Assembly: GCA_027257055.1 (NCBI GenBank)
Contig: JAPVLO010000003.1
Location: 13,891,501-13,955,500 of the forward strand
Length of the DNA: 64,000 bases
Origin: Cephalopachus bancanus
Taxonomy: Eukaryota > Chordata > Mammalia > Primates > Tarsiidae
Direction of reading: 5' to 3'
The notes below the pieces were generated by a model that did no database searches, was not told the origin of the DNA, and was given only the letters and a program-made list of their open reading frames with translations. Position numbers and translations under genes: made by a program. Shown here in pieces: positions 43,640 through 56,203 of the stretch (positions are counted from its first letter, which is position 1; each line of letters opens with the position of its first letter).

Positions 43640-44700
43640 ATTTAAAATATCAAGTAAAATAAGAAAGTGCAAGATGTACTTCTTAAAACACTATAAAACT
43701 TGATAGAAGAATAAAAATAAGAAGACATGACTAAATAAAGAGAAACATCATGTTCTTGGGCAGGAAGACTCGTATTGTAAAAATGTCATGCCTCCCTAAA
43801 ATAATATATAAATTTAATACAGTTTCAATGAAGTCCCAGTGGGATTTTGTGGTACTTGATGAAAAGCTTTTAAAATTCATTTGTATGTATAAATGAATGA
43901 GGACAGCCAAGAAAAATGTGAAAAACCAAGAAAAATGAGAAGAGAGCCTGCTTAACCAGATCAAAAGACACTAAATAAATCTATGGTAACTAAAACAGTA
44001 TGGTACTGGAGCAGGAACACACAGAACAATGGAACAGAATCAAGTATCCGAAAACAAATCTACGTATAGTTAACATATGATGATAACTAATATTTGTTGA
44101 GTACTTACTATGTTCCTGACACTATTTTCAGCATTTTATTCATTGGCGTCTTATAAAACCCTCTGAAGTAGGTCCAATTATTATCCCCATTTTATATATG
44201 ACAAAGCATGTGTAGTTTATGCTACATGCCTATGATTTCCGTGCTGGTGAGTGACATACAGTTTGACTCAAAAAGTCTTCATTTTCAATCACAGTAATAT
44301 TTCTGCAGGTAAAAACCAGGGGAATTCAAAATGTAAGATATTGACAAATTTAACTATACAAGCATTTAAAGTGTCTATCCTGAAAAAAAAAAGGCTAAAG
44401 GAAAAAACTAGGAAAATAGTTGCAAAGTATGTGATAGCAAAAGATTACTAACTGTAATATATAATGAGCTCTTATGAATCAATAAACTATGAACACATAA
44501 ATAGAAAAAGTAAGGAATCAATATAGGCAAGCCAATTCATAGAAAAAATGCAAATGGCTGATAAACATATAAGATATTTAATCTTAATAGCAATCAAAGA
44601 ATGAAAATTAAAGTGAGATGTCATTTTTCTCTTATCAGAATTGTAAGAATGAAAGGATTTATAAATGCCCTAAATGCCCAGGATTTATAAATGCTGACCC
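43640..44700 (+). mobile_element. Old L1M ORF2/3' UTR fragment
   Basis: 'atgttcttgggcaggaagactcgtattgtaaaaatgtcatgcctccc' and 'tatggtaactaaaacagtatggtactgg' are L1 ORF2-end sequence. After a MIR at 44080-44210 it resumes with 'gcaaatggctgataaacatataag' to about 44.65 kb. No usable frame remains. Confidence 0.75.
44080..44210 (+). mobile_element. MIR SINE relic inside L1M
   Basis: 'ttgttgagtacttactatgttcctgacactattttcagcattttattc' then 'aattattatccccattttatatatgacaaag' follows MIR. Confidence 0.7.
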
Positions 44701-44750
44701 TCATTGAGGTTCTGTGAGTGACTTCATATATACATATATATACATATATA

Positions 44751-45033
44751 TTTTTGAGTGAGTCTCACTCTGTTGCCCAGGCTGGAGAGCAGTGGCATGC
44801 TCACAGTCATCCCAGCATCGGCCTGCTGGATTCAGGCAATCCTTCCACCTCAGCCTTCCAGGTAGCCAGAATTACAGGTGCATGCTACCACACCTGACTA
44901 ATCTTTTGACATATTGTAGAGATAAGGTCTCACCAAGTTGCCCAGGCTGGTCTCGAACTCTTAGGTTCAGGCAATCCTCTCGCCTTGGTCTCCCAAAGTG
45001 TTGGGATTACAGGCTTGAGCCACCAAGCCCGGT
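44751..45033 (-). mobile_element. Alu SINE
   Basis: Antisense diverged Alu ending 'cttgagccaccaagcccgg', adjoining a (TATACA)n tract on its tail side (about 44727-44750). The right arm contains 'cccagcatcggcctgctgg'. Confidence 0.93.
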
Positions 45034-45187
45034 CTTTATATTTTTAAATAAGTTTCTTTCTTGCTTAAATTAGTGAAGTTTACTTTCCATTGTTTGCAAT
45101 CAAGAATTCTGACTGATGCCTATATTGTGGAGAAATCTGATTTTAACACCCATTATTATACGCAACCTGAAAGAAAAACAAGTTTAT

Positions 45188-45750
45188 ATGATGGGGGATC
45201 CTCCCCAAAATGGAATTATTTTTTGGATGGTGGGCCTTCCAGTACAGTCTTCCCCAGTCACGTGTTTTAGGAGCCCATTGGCACCAGTGTACCAGCTAGT
45301 GTTGTGTTGTTGTGAGAGGCTGCGTTCGGCTTGAGGGAAATTTTTTTTGGAGATTCTTTCATGATGGGTGATTTATGAGCACACCTCCCCACACAATGCT
45401 GCGTGTTCAGCAGTTTTTTGCCAAAAATGGCATGACCCCCATGCTCCAACTTTCCCTATTCACCCAATCTTACCCCAAACAACTTTTGTTTGTTTCTTTC
45501 CTCGGATAAAGAAAAATCCTCAAAGGAAAACATTTTGCCAATGTGATATGGAAGAGGTAAACCAAAAAACAGCAGAGGCACTAAAAGGCATTAAAATTGA
45601 CCAGTTCAAAAACTATTTTGAGCAGTGAAAAAAAGTGTCTCATTAGGTGTATGGCATCAAACAAAGAGTACTTTGACTGAAGTTTAAATACATAAGGATA
45701 AATAAATAATTTTCTATAAATAAATTCCAGTTTTTTGGTTGTCCTGCCTC
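45188..45750 (+). mobile_element. Internally deleted mariner-type transposon, copy 2
   Basis: Aligns along its length with copy 1 at 16765-17450: 5' end 'atgggggatcctccccaaaatggaatt', 'attggcaccagtgtacca', 'gagattctttcat', 'atggcatgacccccatgctc', and the coded tail EEVNQKTAEALKGIKIDQFK. The central deletion appears the same in both. It lacks the L1 insertion of copy 1. The 3' terminus 'ccagttttttggttgtcctgcctcgta' is diverged. Confidence 0.7.
45368..45628 (+). pseudogene. Mariner transposase C-terminal remnant
   Basis: An 86-codon open frame retains EHTSPHNAACSAVF near its start, aligning with the region before the last catalytic Asp, and KTAEALKGIKIDQFKNYFEQ at the C-terminus. A frame change lies in the middle, because HDPHAPTF no longer reads as the usual proline-rich SPDLAP segment. 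It is a relic. Confidence 0.7.
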
Positions 45751-46435
45751 GTAATTTCTTCAGGGAAGCTGAGAATAGAGTTCCAATGCTGGTAGGCAAT
45801 GGTCAGGGAGGTAGAGATCATAATAATCAAGAATGAGTCTTTATTCAAGATTTGATGGGCACTAACCCATTTTCTGGTGGCAAAGTTTAGAATGTAAAAG
45901 GTAAAATAGCAAGGTGAAAAGCTTACCCAATAATCTATTTCTCTCAAACCACTCAATGATCATATTTTTATTGCACTGTAGTTAATGTTAAAATTTTCAG
46001 AAGCAACTTACAAATAAGTGAAGTTTTAAATCTGCACTGTCGTTTTGAGTGACCCAACTTCTTGGTTGGCAACTCATTCCCTGCTAAGGGAACACAGACT
46101 ACCTGAAAAACCATTAAAGTGTTGTTCTAAATAATTAACTGTGTGTTCATTTAAAGAATTCAAACACATATTTCAGTTTTCTCCTTTAGGTCAACCACTG
46201 GTCTATCCCAGAGAAAGATTGCATAAGTCCCTGCCAAGGGCTTGCTAGGCAGAAATTCAAATACACAGGACTGTTGAGCCTTTTACCCTGAAGTTTCTTT
46301 TACCAGATTAAAATGTTAGGCCAAAGTTTCTTGAGAGAAGCATGGGTATTCTAGGTGAGAGAGTGTTAAGCTCTTGCAGATTTGATAGCTTAGAATCTCT
46401 TTCTAGAACTTTCTATCAGGAAAATGGACATTCCT
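45751..46435. other. Unassigned stretch
   Basis: No repeat or gene recognised. Confidence 0.45.
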
Positions 46436-46439
46436 TATT

Positions 46440-46650
46440 GTTAGTGAGGAATGTGTCATGATAACAGCAATAACATTCACTAAGCCTTTTCTATGTGTTA
46501 GGCAGTTTATATGCTTGATAGCATTTAGTCAATGTCTACCCTATAGATAGATGTTGACATTTTCATTTCACAGATGTGGAAACAGAGACACAGAGAGGTT
46601 TGGCAACTTGCCTTGCCTTATAACTCATAGTTAATCAGTGGTGTAAAGTT
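46440..46650 (+). mobile_element. MIR SINE
   Basis: 'cactaagccttttctatgtgttaggcag', 'cattttcatttcacagatgtggaaacagagacacagagaggtttggcaacttgcc' follow MIR. Confidence 0.85.
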
Positions 46651-46836
46651 GAGAGGATTTGGAGCTTGCCGCTGCTGCCACCATCTTGCAACAACATGCA
46701 GATGGAAAGTGATCACAACACACAGATGGAAGAGGTGAAAGAAATTAGCTGAAAAAAATCTTATCCTGATGATAGCAGTTGAGCCTTGAAATCAGTTGTG
46801 CCTAAATCCAGCTCTATCTCTGTACTCTGAAGCTTT

Positions 46837-47287
46837 TTTTTTTAAAGTTATTTTTGTTTTAGAGTTGTGGGATACAAGTGGAGATTTACTACATAAACAA
46901 GTTGCATGTAGGTGAAGTTTGGGATCTAGCTGGCCCTCTCTCCCTCTGATAGTGGAACTGGTACCCAGTGTGTTGACACGTGCCTCCTCCCTCCTTCCTC
47001 CCTCCCTCCCCTAGCAGTGCCCAGTGTCTGCCCATCCCACACTTGTGCCACTGTGACCAGTGATCAGGGCCTGCTTTTGAGTGAAAACATGTGATATTAA
47101 GTTCTTTCTATGATAGTTCACTTTAGTATGATGATCTCCAGCTGCATCCATGTTGCTGCAAAGGCCATGACTTTGTTCTTTTTGGCTGCATAATATTCCA
47201 TTGTGTATATGTACCACATTTTCTTTATCTAGTTCGCCTTCGATGGGCTTCTACACAATCCAGCAATCCCTCTTTTGGAATATACAA
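46837..47287 (-). mobile_element. 5'-truncated antisense L1 with inverted tip
   Basis: Antisense L1 3' UTR and ORF2 end ('gctgcatccatgttgctgcaaagg', 'gctgcataatattccattgtgtatatgtaccaca'). Exact 13 bp target duplication actctgaagcttt at 46824-46836 and 47288-47300. The last 35 bases, including 'acacaatccagcaatccctc', are sense L1, a small twin-priming inversion. Confidence 0.9.
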
Positions 47288-47300
47288 ACTCTGAAGCTTT

Positions 47301-48545
47301 GAGAAGTCCATCTAATCCCTTTTAGCTTAAGCTTTAGGGGCCAGTTTTTCTCTCATTATTACTTTCAAGAATTTTACTTGATCTAAACTTGTCTTAATTA
47401 ATGTTACCAAATGTAAAGATACATCAACTTATCCAAGGGATACATTTTAATTCAGGAATGTGTAGAAAGACAATCCAATTTTTTTTCTGGGTAAGGCCAG
47501 TGAAAACCACACTGCCTCCAGCTGACATGGAGGTTTGTTATGACAGTCTCACTCCCATTTCCCCATTTTGGATCCTAAGCCCTGAATTGCACTGGAGAAA
47601 TTTAATGTGGCATTTTACTGAAACATCCTGTAGATATTTTAGGTATTTGCACAGAGAGTTTGTTGACCTTTGAAATAATATATGTACTGAGAAAGGTCTT
47701 GGGGTATTTTAACAACATGTTAAACTGAGATAGTCCTGAAGGGGTTTATTCTGGTCTATGTCAGCTGCTCCTTTTTTTTTTTTTTTCAAATTCAGTTGAA
47801 ATTCTTAGTTTCTATGAGGATACCTTCAAGATTTTTGGACTGCAGTATATTTATGCTATTTAATGATTCTTTTATCAAAGGTGACAGATAGCTGACAAGT
47901 GCTCCAAAGAGTGATTCTCCTAAGACCTTTCCTCCGTTAATGCGCTACTTGCATTACTGCGGACCTGTGGTAGGCACCTGGGCTTCAAGGAGGCACTTTT
48001 AACTTCACCTGTCCCAAACTGGGTGATGGGTACTTAAAATGGGCACATATTTTTCCAACATTTAAAATCACTTCTTAACTCTGAAAACATTAAGTCAGGT
48101 GATCACAGGCATAAACTGGCCAGTATAGCCAAAGGCATCATAAGGACTGGGTTTTTTCCACAGGCCATTTTTAATTGAGAAAATAAATATGCTCAAACCA
48201 ACTTCACCAGCCCCTTAGCAGAGGAGACCAGAGGTAATTCTGCTGTCAGTGTGGCATGACAAACTACAACTTAAACTGAGGATTAATTAAAAGTGCATGT
48301 ATTAAGCCTATTCTGCCCAAAACACAAAGCAACAGAATGTTCCAGAATGCAAGACAGTTCCTAGGCTAAGATGTAGCATCTCTAAAGGACTTGTTAATCT
48401 TTCTGTGCAGTTAGACTGCCAGGAAATAAATTTCTGCCCAGAGGACTCTTTGTTTCCTAAAAAGAGGAACTTGCATTGTGGAAGTTTGTGGGTGAAAATA
48501 CAATTAGTTGATCCTAAATTATGTTAAGCTTAATTTTCTTCAAAT
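47301..48545. other. Unique sequence, no supported gene
   Basis: Only a 15-base T run near 47772 stands out. The 90-codon ORF at 47401-47673 has no domain. Confidence 0.5.
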
Positions 48546-48549
48546 TAAT

Positions 48550-48665
48550 AAAAGAGCATGGACTGTACCTGTCTTGCTCATTGCTGAGTTTTTAGAATCT
48601 ATCCCATACATTGCATACAACAGACATTTAACAATTATTTCTTGAATGAATAAATGCACTGAAGG
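48550..48665 (+). mobile_element. L2 LINE 3' end
   Basis: 'tacctgtcttgctcattgctgag' and 'catacaacagacatttaacaattatttcttgaatgaataaatg' match the L2 3' end. Confidence 0.7.
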
Positions 48666-50925
48666 GATGAGCAAGTAACTTTAGGCAACAGAAACTACCC
48701 TACAGAGGAGACTTTAAAGAATGATTAGGAGCTCTCTTGGTGAAGGGAGAGAGGAGAGGTAAGAGAATAATTGTAATCAAAGGAAAAAAGGCACAAAAAA
48801 TTGGAGACCTGGATTTTAAGCTTCTAGTAATTCATAGCAGGAATCCATGAGCAAAGTCTTGCACAAGGTAATAAATGGCAAACCTTCACAGTAAAAGTGC
48901 AAACAAAATCCCGATTCATAAATGTCCCGCTGTGAACATTGGCCACAAGTTGGACTTTAGCCAAAACATAAGCATTATATTAGGCCAATTACCTTTGTGA
49001 GGTGATGAACCATTTCTAGAAGTTGGCAAGTTCCTCCCTGCTGGTTTTATAAGATTATTGTATAATGTCAACTTATTCTAGAATGTTGCCTGGGGCTGCG
49101 TCACTGGCAGTACTAACGACTCAAGGATTGGTCAGGAAAATACATTAACCTTCTGTGTTTGATAAAGTGGGAAATTCTACAACTGATCTTTGGCTAACTG
49201 CTGTGTTTTTGCCAACAGGGTACTTCTGAGTCTTTGAATTTGGCTTAAAAAACTAAGATAAATTTTGGAAATCTTTAAACACATTTATCACCTTTTATAG
49301 AGTTAGTGTATGCATATGAAGAGTCCTTAAGGATCAGTAATCATCCTTTTTCTCTGCCCAGTGGGATGTTTCACAAAAGAGAATTGGGATACAATCAATC
49401 ATCTTCAAAGATGTTAGGCTGCTGGATTTGCTGGATTATACACCCCTTCTCACGCAAGTGTGGAGATATCTGCCGACTTTCTAAATAACAACATATCTTG
49501 AGTAGCACTCATTTGTCAATGGGGGAGAAAAGCGTAACATAATATCCCTTACCCTAATTAACAAACCATCTGGTACAGATTTAGGTAGCTATTCTTGAAG
49601 TGCTTGCCTCTGCTTTCAGCTAGAAACCGCCAAATGCTAACCAACCATCCTGGAATGTGGATTTCTTATTAGATACTGCAGATGTTAACTAATTACACTT
49701 AGAGTGTATGACTATATTGAAATACATATGAATATATATATATATGTATATATGTATGTAGACACGCAATGTCTATGCTGAGCTATTTTTAAGTAGTTAC
49801 AGAGGATACTGTATCTTAATTCTTGATTTCCCCCCAATGGTTCTACCTATACCCCTACTGCCAAAGAATATTGGAATCAATAAGGCTGCATGTATAAACC
49901 AACTTATGCTGGACATGTTTTCTCTTTTTTCTATGTTGAATGATACAGTTCTCAAACATCTTATAGTAGCTTAGCTTTCAACAAATTAATCCTTTACCTA
50001 TCTGTCTCATCTTCTCATGCTTCCAAAAATAAAGAAAAATAAATTGAAGGAAAAAAATTATCCATGGATTGAATACATCATCACCTTTTGAACTAGGCAA
50101 AAGAATGATGAATTTCAATGATTAAATGAAAGCGAAATTGTAAATTAGAATATGCTTTTTTTTTTTTTTTACAGATAATCTGTTGCCTAATTGTTCTTTA
50201 TCCTAGTGGTCTTCAAGTGTAAGTTATGTTACATTTAGTTTATCACTACTGCTATTATTTGTAGTATTATTTATTGATTATAAATAATTTGTTAGTAAGT
50301 AGTATCATTTATTAAATACTGAAACTTATGAAAAATTTTATCATGTAAGCTAGATTAAATTAAACATGTTATGCTTCTATACCTGTTCTCAGGTAGGAAA
50401 AGGTAGACTAATAGTGGAGTAATAGCCATGGCACAGGCTAATATTCATAGATGTGGCATGTGTCTCAGGGGGAGAAGAGAGGGTGAGATCTGTCATATTT
50501 TGGACTGAGATGTTAAAGTATGAGATGACTTTGGTTTGAATTTTGCTCCAGCCACAGGGCTGTATGGGAACTGTGGATGGTGCCACAAATAACACCCTGG
50601 CCAGATGTATAGCCAAGCCTGTAATTTGGGAAGCCCAGAACTTTAGCGCTTTCAGCAGGAACCACTTTGGTGGAAAGAACAATGAGACAGAAAGACCTCA
50701 TTGAGACTTGTCTTCTTAAGGCAAGTTCAGGTTACCGGCTTTATCATGTGCAGAACTAGAAATTGTACAAAGACCAGTGTATAGATTAGCAAAAGTGAAA
50801 GATTATGTTACGCTTTTCTCCCCCACTGTTCTTATTATTCATAAGAACAGTGCTCTTTCTCTGTGTATCCTGCTTTGTGGTTTCCCCAAAACCCTAGGTA
50901 CACTGCCTCTGAAGACATGGAAGGT
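48666..50925. other. Unique AT-rich sequence, no supported gene
   Basis: No confident repeat except a TATATG tract at about 49731-49761 and a T run near 50157-50171. ORFs 49306-49488, 50389-50682 and 50513-50701 have no domain. Confidence 0.5.
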
Positions 50926-50929
50926 CAGG

Positions 50930-51085
50930 TGCTATGACGGGAGCAGCGCTAGCATTGGAGTCAAACAGTCAGAAAGCTCAGTTGTGTGGCCCTAACCAGC
51001 TCAACCCCACAGTGTCCTCGCCATATCACCACATCTTCATAATATCCCCATGAAAAGGTTTCTATGATGATTAATGAGATAACTT
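50930..51085 (-). mobile_element. MIR SINE relic
   Basis: 'gcattggagtcaaacagtcagaaagctcag...tgtggccctaaccagctcaacc' and 'gatgattaatgagataac' follow the antisense MIR order. Confidence 0.55.
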
Positions 51086-51214
51086 TGGGGGGGATTAAAT
51101 TGTATGTTTAGTTGATGGTTGTCACCTAAGGAGAGTAGGTAATAGTAGTTGGAGAGCTTTTTGTTTGCTTATCAGACTGATATCAGAGTTAGGATAGGGC
51201 TAAATTGCTGCCAA

Positions 51215-51740
51215 TCATTCACTCAACACATGAATATTTGGGATATGGGTGGACAAGGAAGACAAAAGCCTGATCATACAAGGGAGGCAAATAATAATGA
51301 AATAATCAAATAGAAAAACAATATCATGCAGGTAATGATGTGTTCTAGGGAGTAAAAGAAAGCCAGAGGAAGGGCTAGAGAATGACTGGAGTGGAAAGGG
51401 TAGCAAGGAGCAGATGTCCATCTTGAAATGGTCAGAAAAGGTTTTTCTCTGAGTCAGTGGAACAAGTCATACAAAACTGGTGTATAAGACCCTGCAGAGG
51501 CTAAGAACTGGGTCCGTTTGATGAATTCTCCGGGAGATCAGTAGATCAGGAGTGAGAGTAAGGGATGCGTGGTAGGAGGTGAGGTCTGAGGGGAAGGCAG
51601 GGCCCAGATCATGGTGAGAGTCTTGGGCAAGGAGTTCAGATTTTATCCTAATGGAATGGGAAGACATTGAAAGGATTTGAAAAGAATGTTCCCACTGATG
51701 TGGAAAAGAAAGTGGGAAGAAATTTAGTGGTCTGGACAAA
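51215..51740 (-). mobile_element. L2 LINE 3' region, about 500 bp
   Basis: Antisense L2 order: 'attcactcaacacatgaatattt', 'gtggacaaggaagacaaaagcc', 'gagaatgactggag', 'ggcccagatcatgg', 'ggagttcagattttatcctaatggaatgggaagacattgaaagg'. The most complete L2 copy here with 59420-59945. Confidence 0.7.
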
Positions 51741-51744
51741 AGGA

Positions 51745-52940
51745 TAAGGGAGCTAGAAACAGGAAATAGAGCGATTTAGACACATCCTGGAAAAGAGTTG
51801 AGGGGAAATATATCTCTACCTTACCTTCTCACTGGCTTGGCCAAAGAGGGTCACTGGGGAGAAGAAAAGAGAAATGGCCAAGGACCATTTGTTAGACTGT
51901 TCAAAGTGTGGTGTGTGATGAGATCTCTCACTGCCATCTCCTCTACAGAAACTTTGGGAAATCCAACACTGGTTACAACACTCTAGGGTGAGTAGATTCT
52001 GGATGGTGAGTGGGAAGAAGTGTTGCGCCTGGCTTAATGGCCAAGCAGAGTGAGAACAGAGGCTGTGACATAAATGGAAGTACGCCAGCATGGTACAAAG
52101 CAAAAAATTCATGAAGTGTGACTTTCTTTCCCCTTCCCTAGTCCTTGCTTTGTGTTTAATTAGTGTGTAGGACTGCACATTAATTCCTCATTTGTGGAAT
52201 GACATTGAACCAACCTTAGTCCCTTCCAAGATCGACAGTTTATAACCCTATAGCATTTATTTCACAGACAAGGAAGCTCACAATATGCAAATTTTTAAAA
52301 AATTTTAATCATAACATTTAACATAATCACTTGGGGGAAATAATCTGGAAATCATCAGAGATTCTTTTTTCTTTTTACTGCTACCACAGATAGCAGTTGT
52401 GCAATGTAGTGGGGGAAAGATTTTTGGTTTTGATGTTGCAATAGCAGGAAGGAGTTGCTGCTGTCAGCCACTGAGTCAGAATCACAATTTCTTTTGCACC
52501 ATAAAAGAAATCTTGTCGAAGACTGGAATAGGGTTCCAGATAACCCAACTATACATTCAATGAAAAATGTACCATTGCTTAGGGGCAATGTGGCCATTTT
52601 TTAGTAGTTCAATGAAAAAACAACTAAAACAGCTCCTAGGTGATTTAACCTTAAAGTAAGCCCAGGAGGGAGACCATAATTATTACTAACCTCCCTTTGT
52701 CTTGGCAGAGCCTAAGGTTCATTTTGTTTAAGGTATTCTTGGTACTCAATTATCTCCTTTTTAGATAAATAATTACCCTTCTCCCCCCACAGTGGCTTTA
52801 AATGTTTTAAGAATCTTGTAGTCATTTTTCTTTCAGCTACTTCCTAGACTATCATTTAGGAACAAGAAATGCTCCATAACTGGCATCTTGCAGTTAGTAA
52901 AAACAAGAATAAATAAATTGAATATTGAAATGAACATGGC
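51745..52940. other. Unassigned stretch
   Basis: No confident repeat or gene. The 120-codon minus ORF at 51816-52178 has no recognisable domain. Confidence 0.45.
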
Positions 52941-52944
52941 CCTT

Positions 52945-53120
52945 AGGCATATGTATTTATTTAAATTTAAATTGATTATAATTAAATAACATTGAAATCC
53001 AATTCCTCATTAGCCACATTTCAGGAACTCAAAATAACCACATGTGGCTAGAGTCTACCACATTGACGGGATAGATGTAGAATATTTTCCTCTTCATGGA
53101 CAATTCTATTGGACAGACTG
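52945..53120 (-). mobile_element. hAT-Charlie non-autonomous element (MER58-like)
   Basis: 'attagccacatttcaggaactcaaaataaccacatgtggctagagtctaccacattg' and 'gacaattctattggacagactg' match, in antisense, a common short hAT-type element starting CAGnnCTGTCCAATAGAA. The exact family name is uncertain. Confidence 0.65.
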
Positions 53121-53146
53121 ATCTAGGAATTTTAATAGTTGGAGTC

Positions 53147-53358
53147 TGAACAATTATCATAATACTATCAGAAAAGGATTGGTAGTAGTGGGAAACTGCT
53201 GGGGGGGAGTGGGATTGGCAGTAATGGGAAACTGCCAGAAGAGGGAGGAGCACACCTCATCAACAAGGGTAACTGCATAATGAACATTTTTATTCCTAAC
53301 CTTGAATTGTACCCCACATCTTCAAAATTAAAAATTTTTTTAAGTTAAAAAAATAAAA
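53147..53358 (+). mobile_element. Short sense L1 3' end
   Basis: 'gaacaattatcataatactatcag' to 'ccttgaattgtaccccacatc' and an A-rich tail, short-form 3' UTR. Target duplication aatagttggagtc at 53134-53146 and 53359-53371. A roughly 40 bp internal duplication repeats 'gggaaactgc'. Confidence 0.93.
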
Positions 53359-53371
53359 AATAGTTGGAGTC

Positions 53372-55870
53372 AAGAAAAGAGTGCTTTAGAATGTGTAAAG
53401 AGGCAGGAGAGTCTCATCAAACAGATTCCATGACATTTTAATTTCATACACTTTAGCTACTGACATCTTGAGAGTGGAATTATTTGTTGGAACCAATTAG
53501 CCATCCCAGAGGGAGAAAAGTGAAGCCAATTAGCTATCCTACAGGAAGAAAAGTAAAGCTTTCCTATAATCTCCAGTGCCTTAGTATTCTATAGATCTTA
53601 GGTTATTTGCAAAGTGGCCCAAAGCATTTGCAGCAGGTTGAAAGAGGGTACATCTTCCAAGTAATCACAAGGTCCTGTTACAATGAACTCAGCCATTCCT
53701 ATCCCTGGATAAATAGATTGAGGCCTCTTCAATTCCATCCTGACAAACATGTCTACAATGCTCAACCAACGTAGGAAGATACCAAGAGTTCCAAGTATGA
53801 GATCTTCTGGTGGGCCAAGCTGTTTGTCGAGGAACATTGAGTAATAATAGTAACTCCACTTCTATATTACTTTGGGCAAGATAAGGCAAATGATAACTTA
53901 ACCTTGTTCTCCAAGCATAGTTGAAAGAGTGTGTTTTTTCCAGTTCTCTCTGCTCTTTTTTGACCCTGACTAGCGAAAGCCTCTGGGCCAGGTCTTGGGT
54001 GCTAGATCCATAGGTGTTTTCCCGAAACTACTTTGTAGCTCAAGCTGACCCTGCTCTCCAGCAACTCAAACTCAGTTGGAACTTTGGGCGCACCATCCTT
54101 TATGATCTCCTAGTGCTGTAGGGAAGGACACACTGTGTGCATGTACATTTGCACACTTAGGAACACGCTATCTAGTGGGTTGTGGGAGGCCATGTTTTAA
54201 AGTCTTCCTGCATCTAATGAGCCTGAACTAAAAGCAGCTTCATGGGAAAAAAGAAAATCTCAGTTCAAAGCATGTCCTGCAGGGAGTTGCGAGGTCTGAG
54301 TCTAATGATTTTCATCTTTAACATTGTGGAATTGGGTATAGAAAGGCTAAATGAAAGACCTGTAATCACACAGCAAGTTAATTATGGAATCAAAAATGAT
54401 TTTTTTGACTGAAATTTGTGTTGCATGATTAAGAAGTTTCTTCTCTTTACACTGCTTTTTACAAAAGGACCTTGTGTGCCAAAAGGAAAAGGGAAGATAG
54501 TATAGATATTGGTTTCCACTTAATAGAGTTTCTTTGGGATGTGTGTTAATTTTGTTCAAAGCATAAGTGGCAGGCTTACCTTCATGTACCTTTTTGTTGT
54601 GTTGGTGGTAGGAAGAAGAGAAACAGAAAAAAGAATCCATTTTTCTCTGCTTTTTAGAACCTAGCTTGGGTTTGCCTTCTATTTGTGTGCAACAGGCTTG
54701 GGAAGACATCTCTCTGGTTTTCAGATGTTAAGGACTAGGGCCAAATGTGAGGAAGAAAGCCAAGTAGGCATTTCTTCCACGGTGGTTATCTTCAGTCTAT
54801 GGTGAGGTCATGTCCCTCTATGTGAAAATTGTCTGCTTGTGGGCTGTGGGCCAAATTCATACTGATCTTGAAACTGGAAAGTCATCCATCATCCCAGCAT
54901 CCAGAATCAGACTTCTTTGCAGGCATAAGCAGGGTTAAAACCCTTCGTATTTTTGCCTTGTCTTTGTATATCTATATGGAAAACAGGTCCTGGGGGTCAG
55001 TCCTGTAAAAAAAAAAAGAATGATCACAAACACATATACATTTATGATTGTATGTGTGTATGTATAAAACACACTGCAGAAGCAATCTTTTTTTCTATGA
55101 AGAAAAAGGTTTTTTTTCTATAGTGGCAATGAACATAAGAGCAATTGATTGTTTAAATGTAAATGGAATGAATTAATTCTTGAAAGACATATTCTAAGAA
55201 TGGTCCAGGTGTTGTGAAAGTGGTTAGTATTCCAAATAGAAAAGGAATTCAGATCACCACTCAGTCACTCTTCCCAAATAATAGTCCAAGCAAGATTATT
55301 CTTTCTTTAATTTTAGTAGAAGATAATGACTCAGAGCCACTTTTCTTCATAACTGAACATATTTGACTGCCATTTGCTGAAAGCTGGTGAAAACATCTCT
55401 TTTCTTGAGCATAGCCAAAATATTGGTGTGAATGCAGAAACTAAAAGCAGTTGACAGAAAAGAGTTAAATAGCCTTAAAGAACTGAACCACTGTCCGGTG
55501 TAGCTATATCTTTTGTCTATTAAACTTATCCATTCTAACCTCTAACATCATTGTGAACTAGAAATCATTTGAAAATGGATTAGGAGGACAGCATGGCACA
55601 AGATTCTTTTACCTCCAGGGAGACATCTTAGGAGGCACAGGAAAAGGTTAGGAATGACTGTTCTGGATGAAGAGGCACCAAAGGGATCTTGGGAACTATA
55701 TGGTTAGAGTGGCGTAATTACAGAGACGTGGTAGGAAAGACTTAAGGACCAGTGGTCAATATGACTGACTTACAAAATCAGCAAATTGGGTATCCTGAGT
55801 GGTCATCATTTTGAAAAAGAAGTGACCAGTGGATTCATGTGTTCTGTGACAGCTAGGACCGTGCCCTTTA
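53372..55870. other. Unique sequence, no supported gene
   Basis: About 2.5 kb without recognised repeats apart from an A run near 55007. Minus ORFs 53598-53889 and 54347-54709 (120 codons) have no recognisable domain and no clear exon borders. Confidence 0.5.
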
Positions 55871-55886
55871 AAATCTTGGAGAGGCA

Positions 55887-56187
55887 GCTGGGCTCGGTGG
55901 CTCAGCCTGCAATCCCGTGTTTTGGGAGGCTGAGATGAGTGGATTGCCTGAGTCTGCGGGTTCGAGACCCACCTGGACAACTTGGCGAGACCTCATCTCT
56001 ACGATAAATAAATAAAAAAAAAATTAGCTGGGCGTGGTAGCATGCGCCTGTAGTTCCAGCTGCTTGGAAGGCTGAGGCAGAAGGATTGCTGGAGCCCAGC
56101 AGGTGGAGGCTGCGGTGGCCGGGAGCGGCCATTGCACTCCAGTCTGGGCGACACAGTGAGACTCCAACTCAAAAAATAAAAATAAAA
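55887..56187 (+). mobile_element. Alu SINE, young type
   Basis: Full dimer with target duplication aaatcttggagaggca (55871-55886) and aagtcttggagaggca (56188-56203), containing the GTGGCCG/CGGCC(A) palindromic right arm. Confidence 0.97.
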
Positions 56188-56203
56188 AAGTCTTGGAGAG
56201 GCA

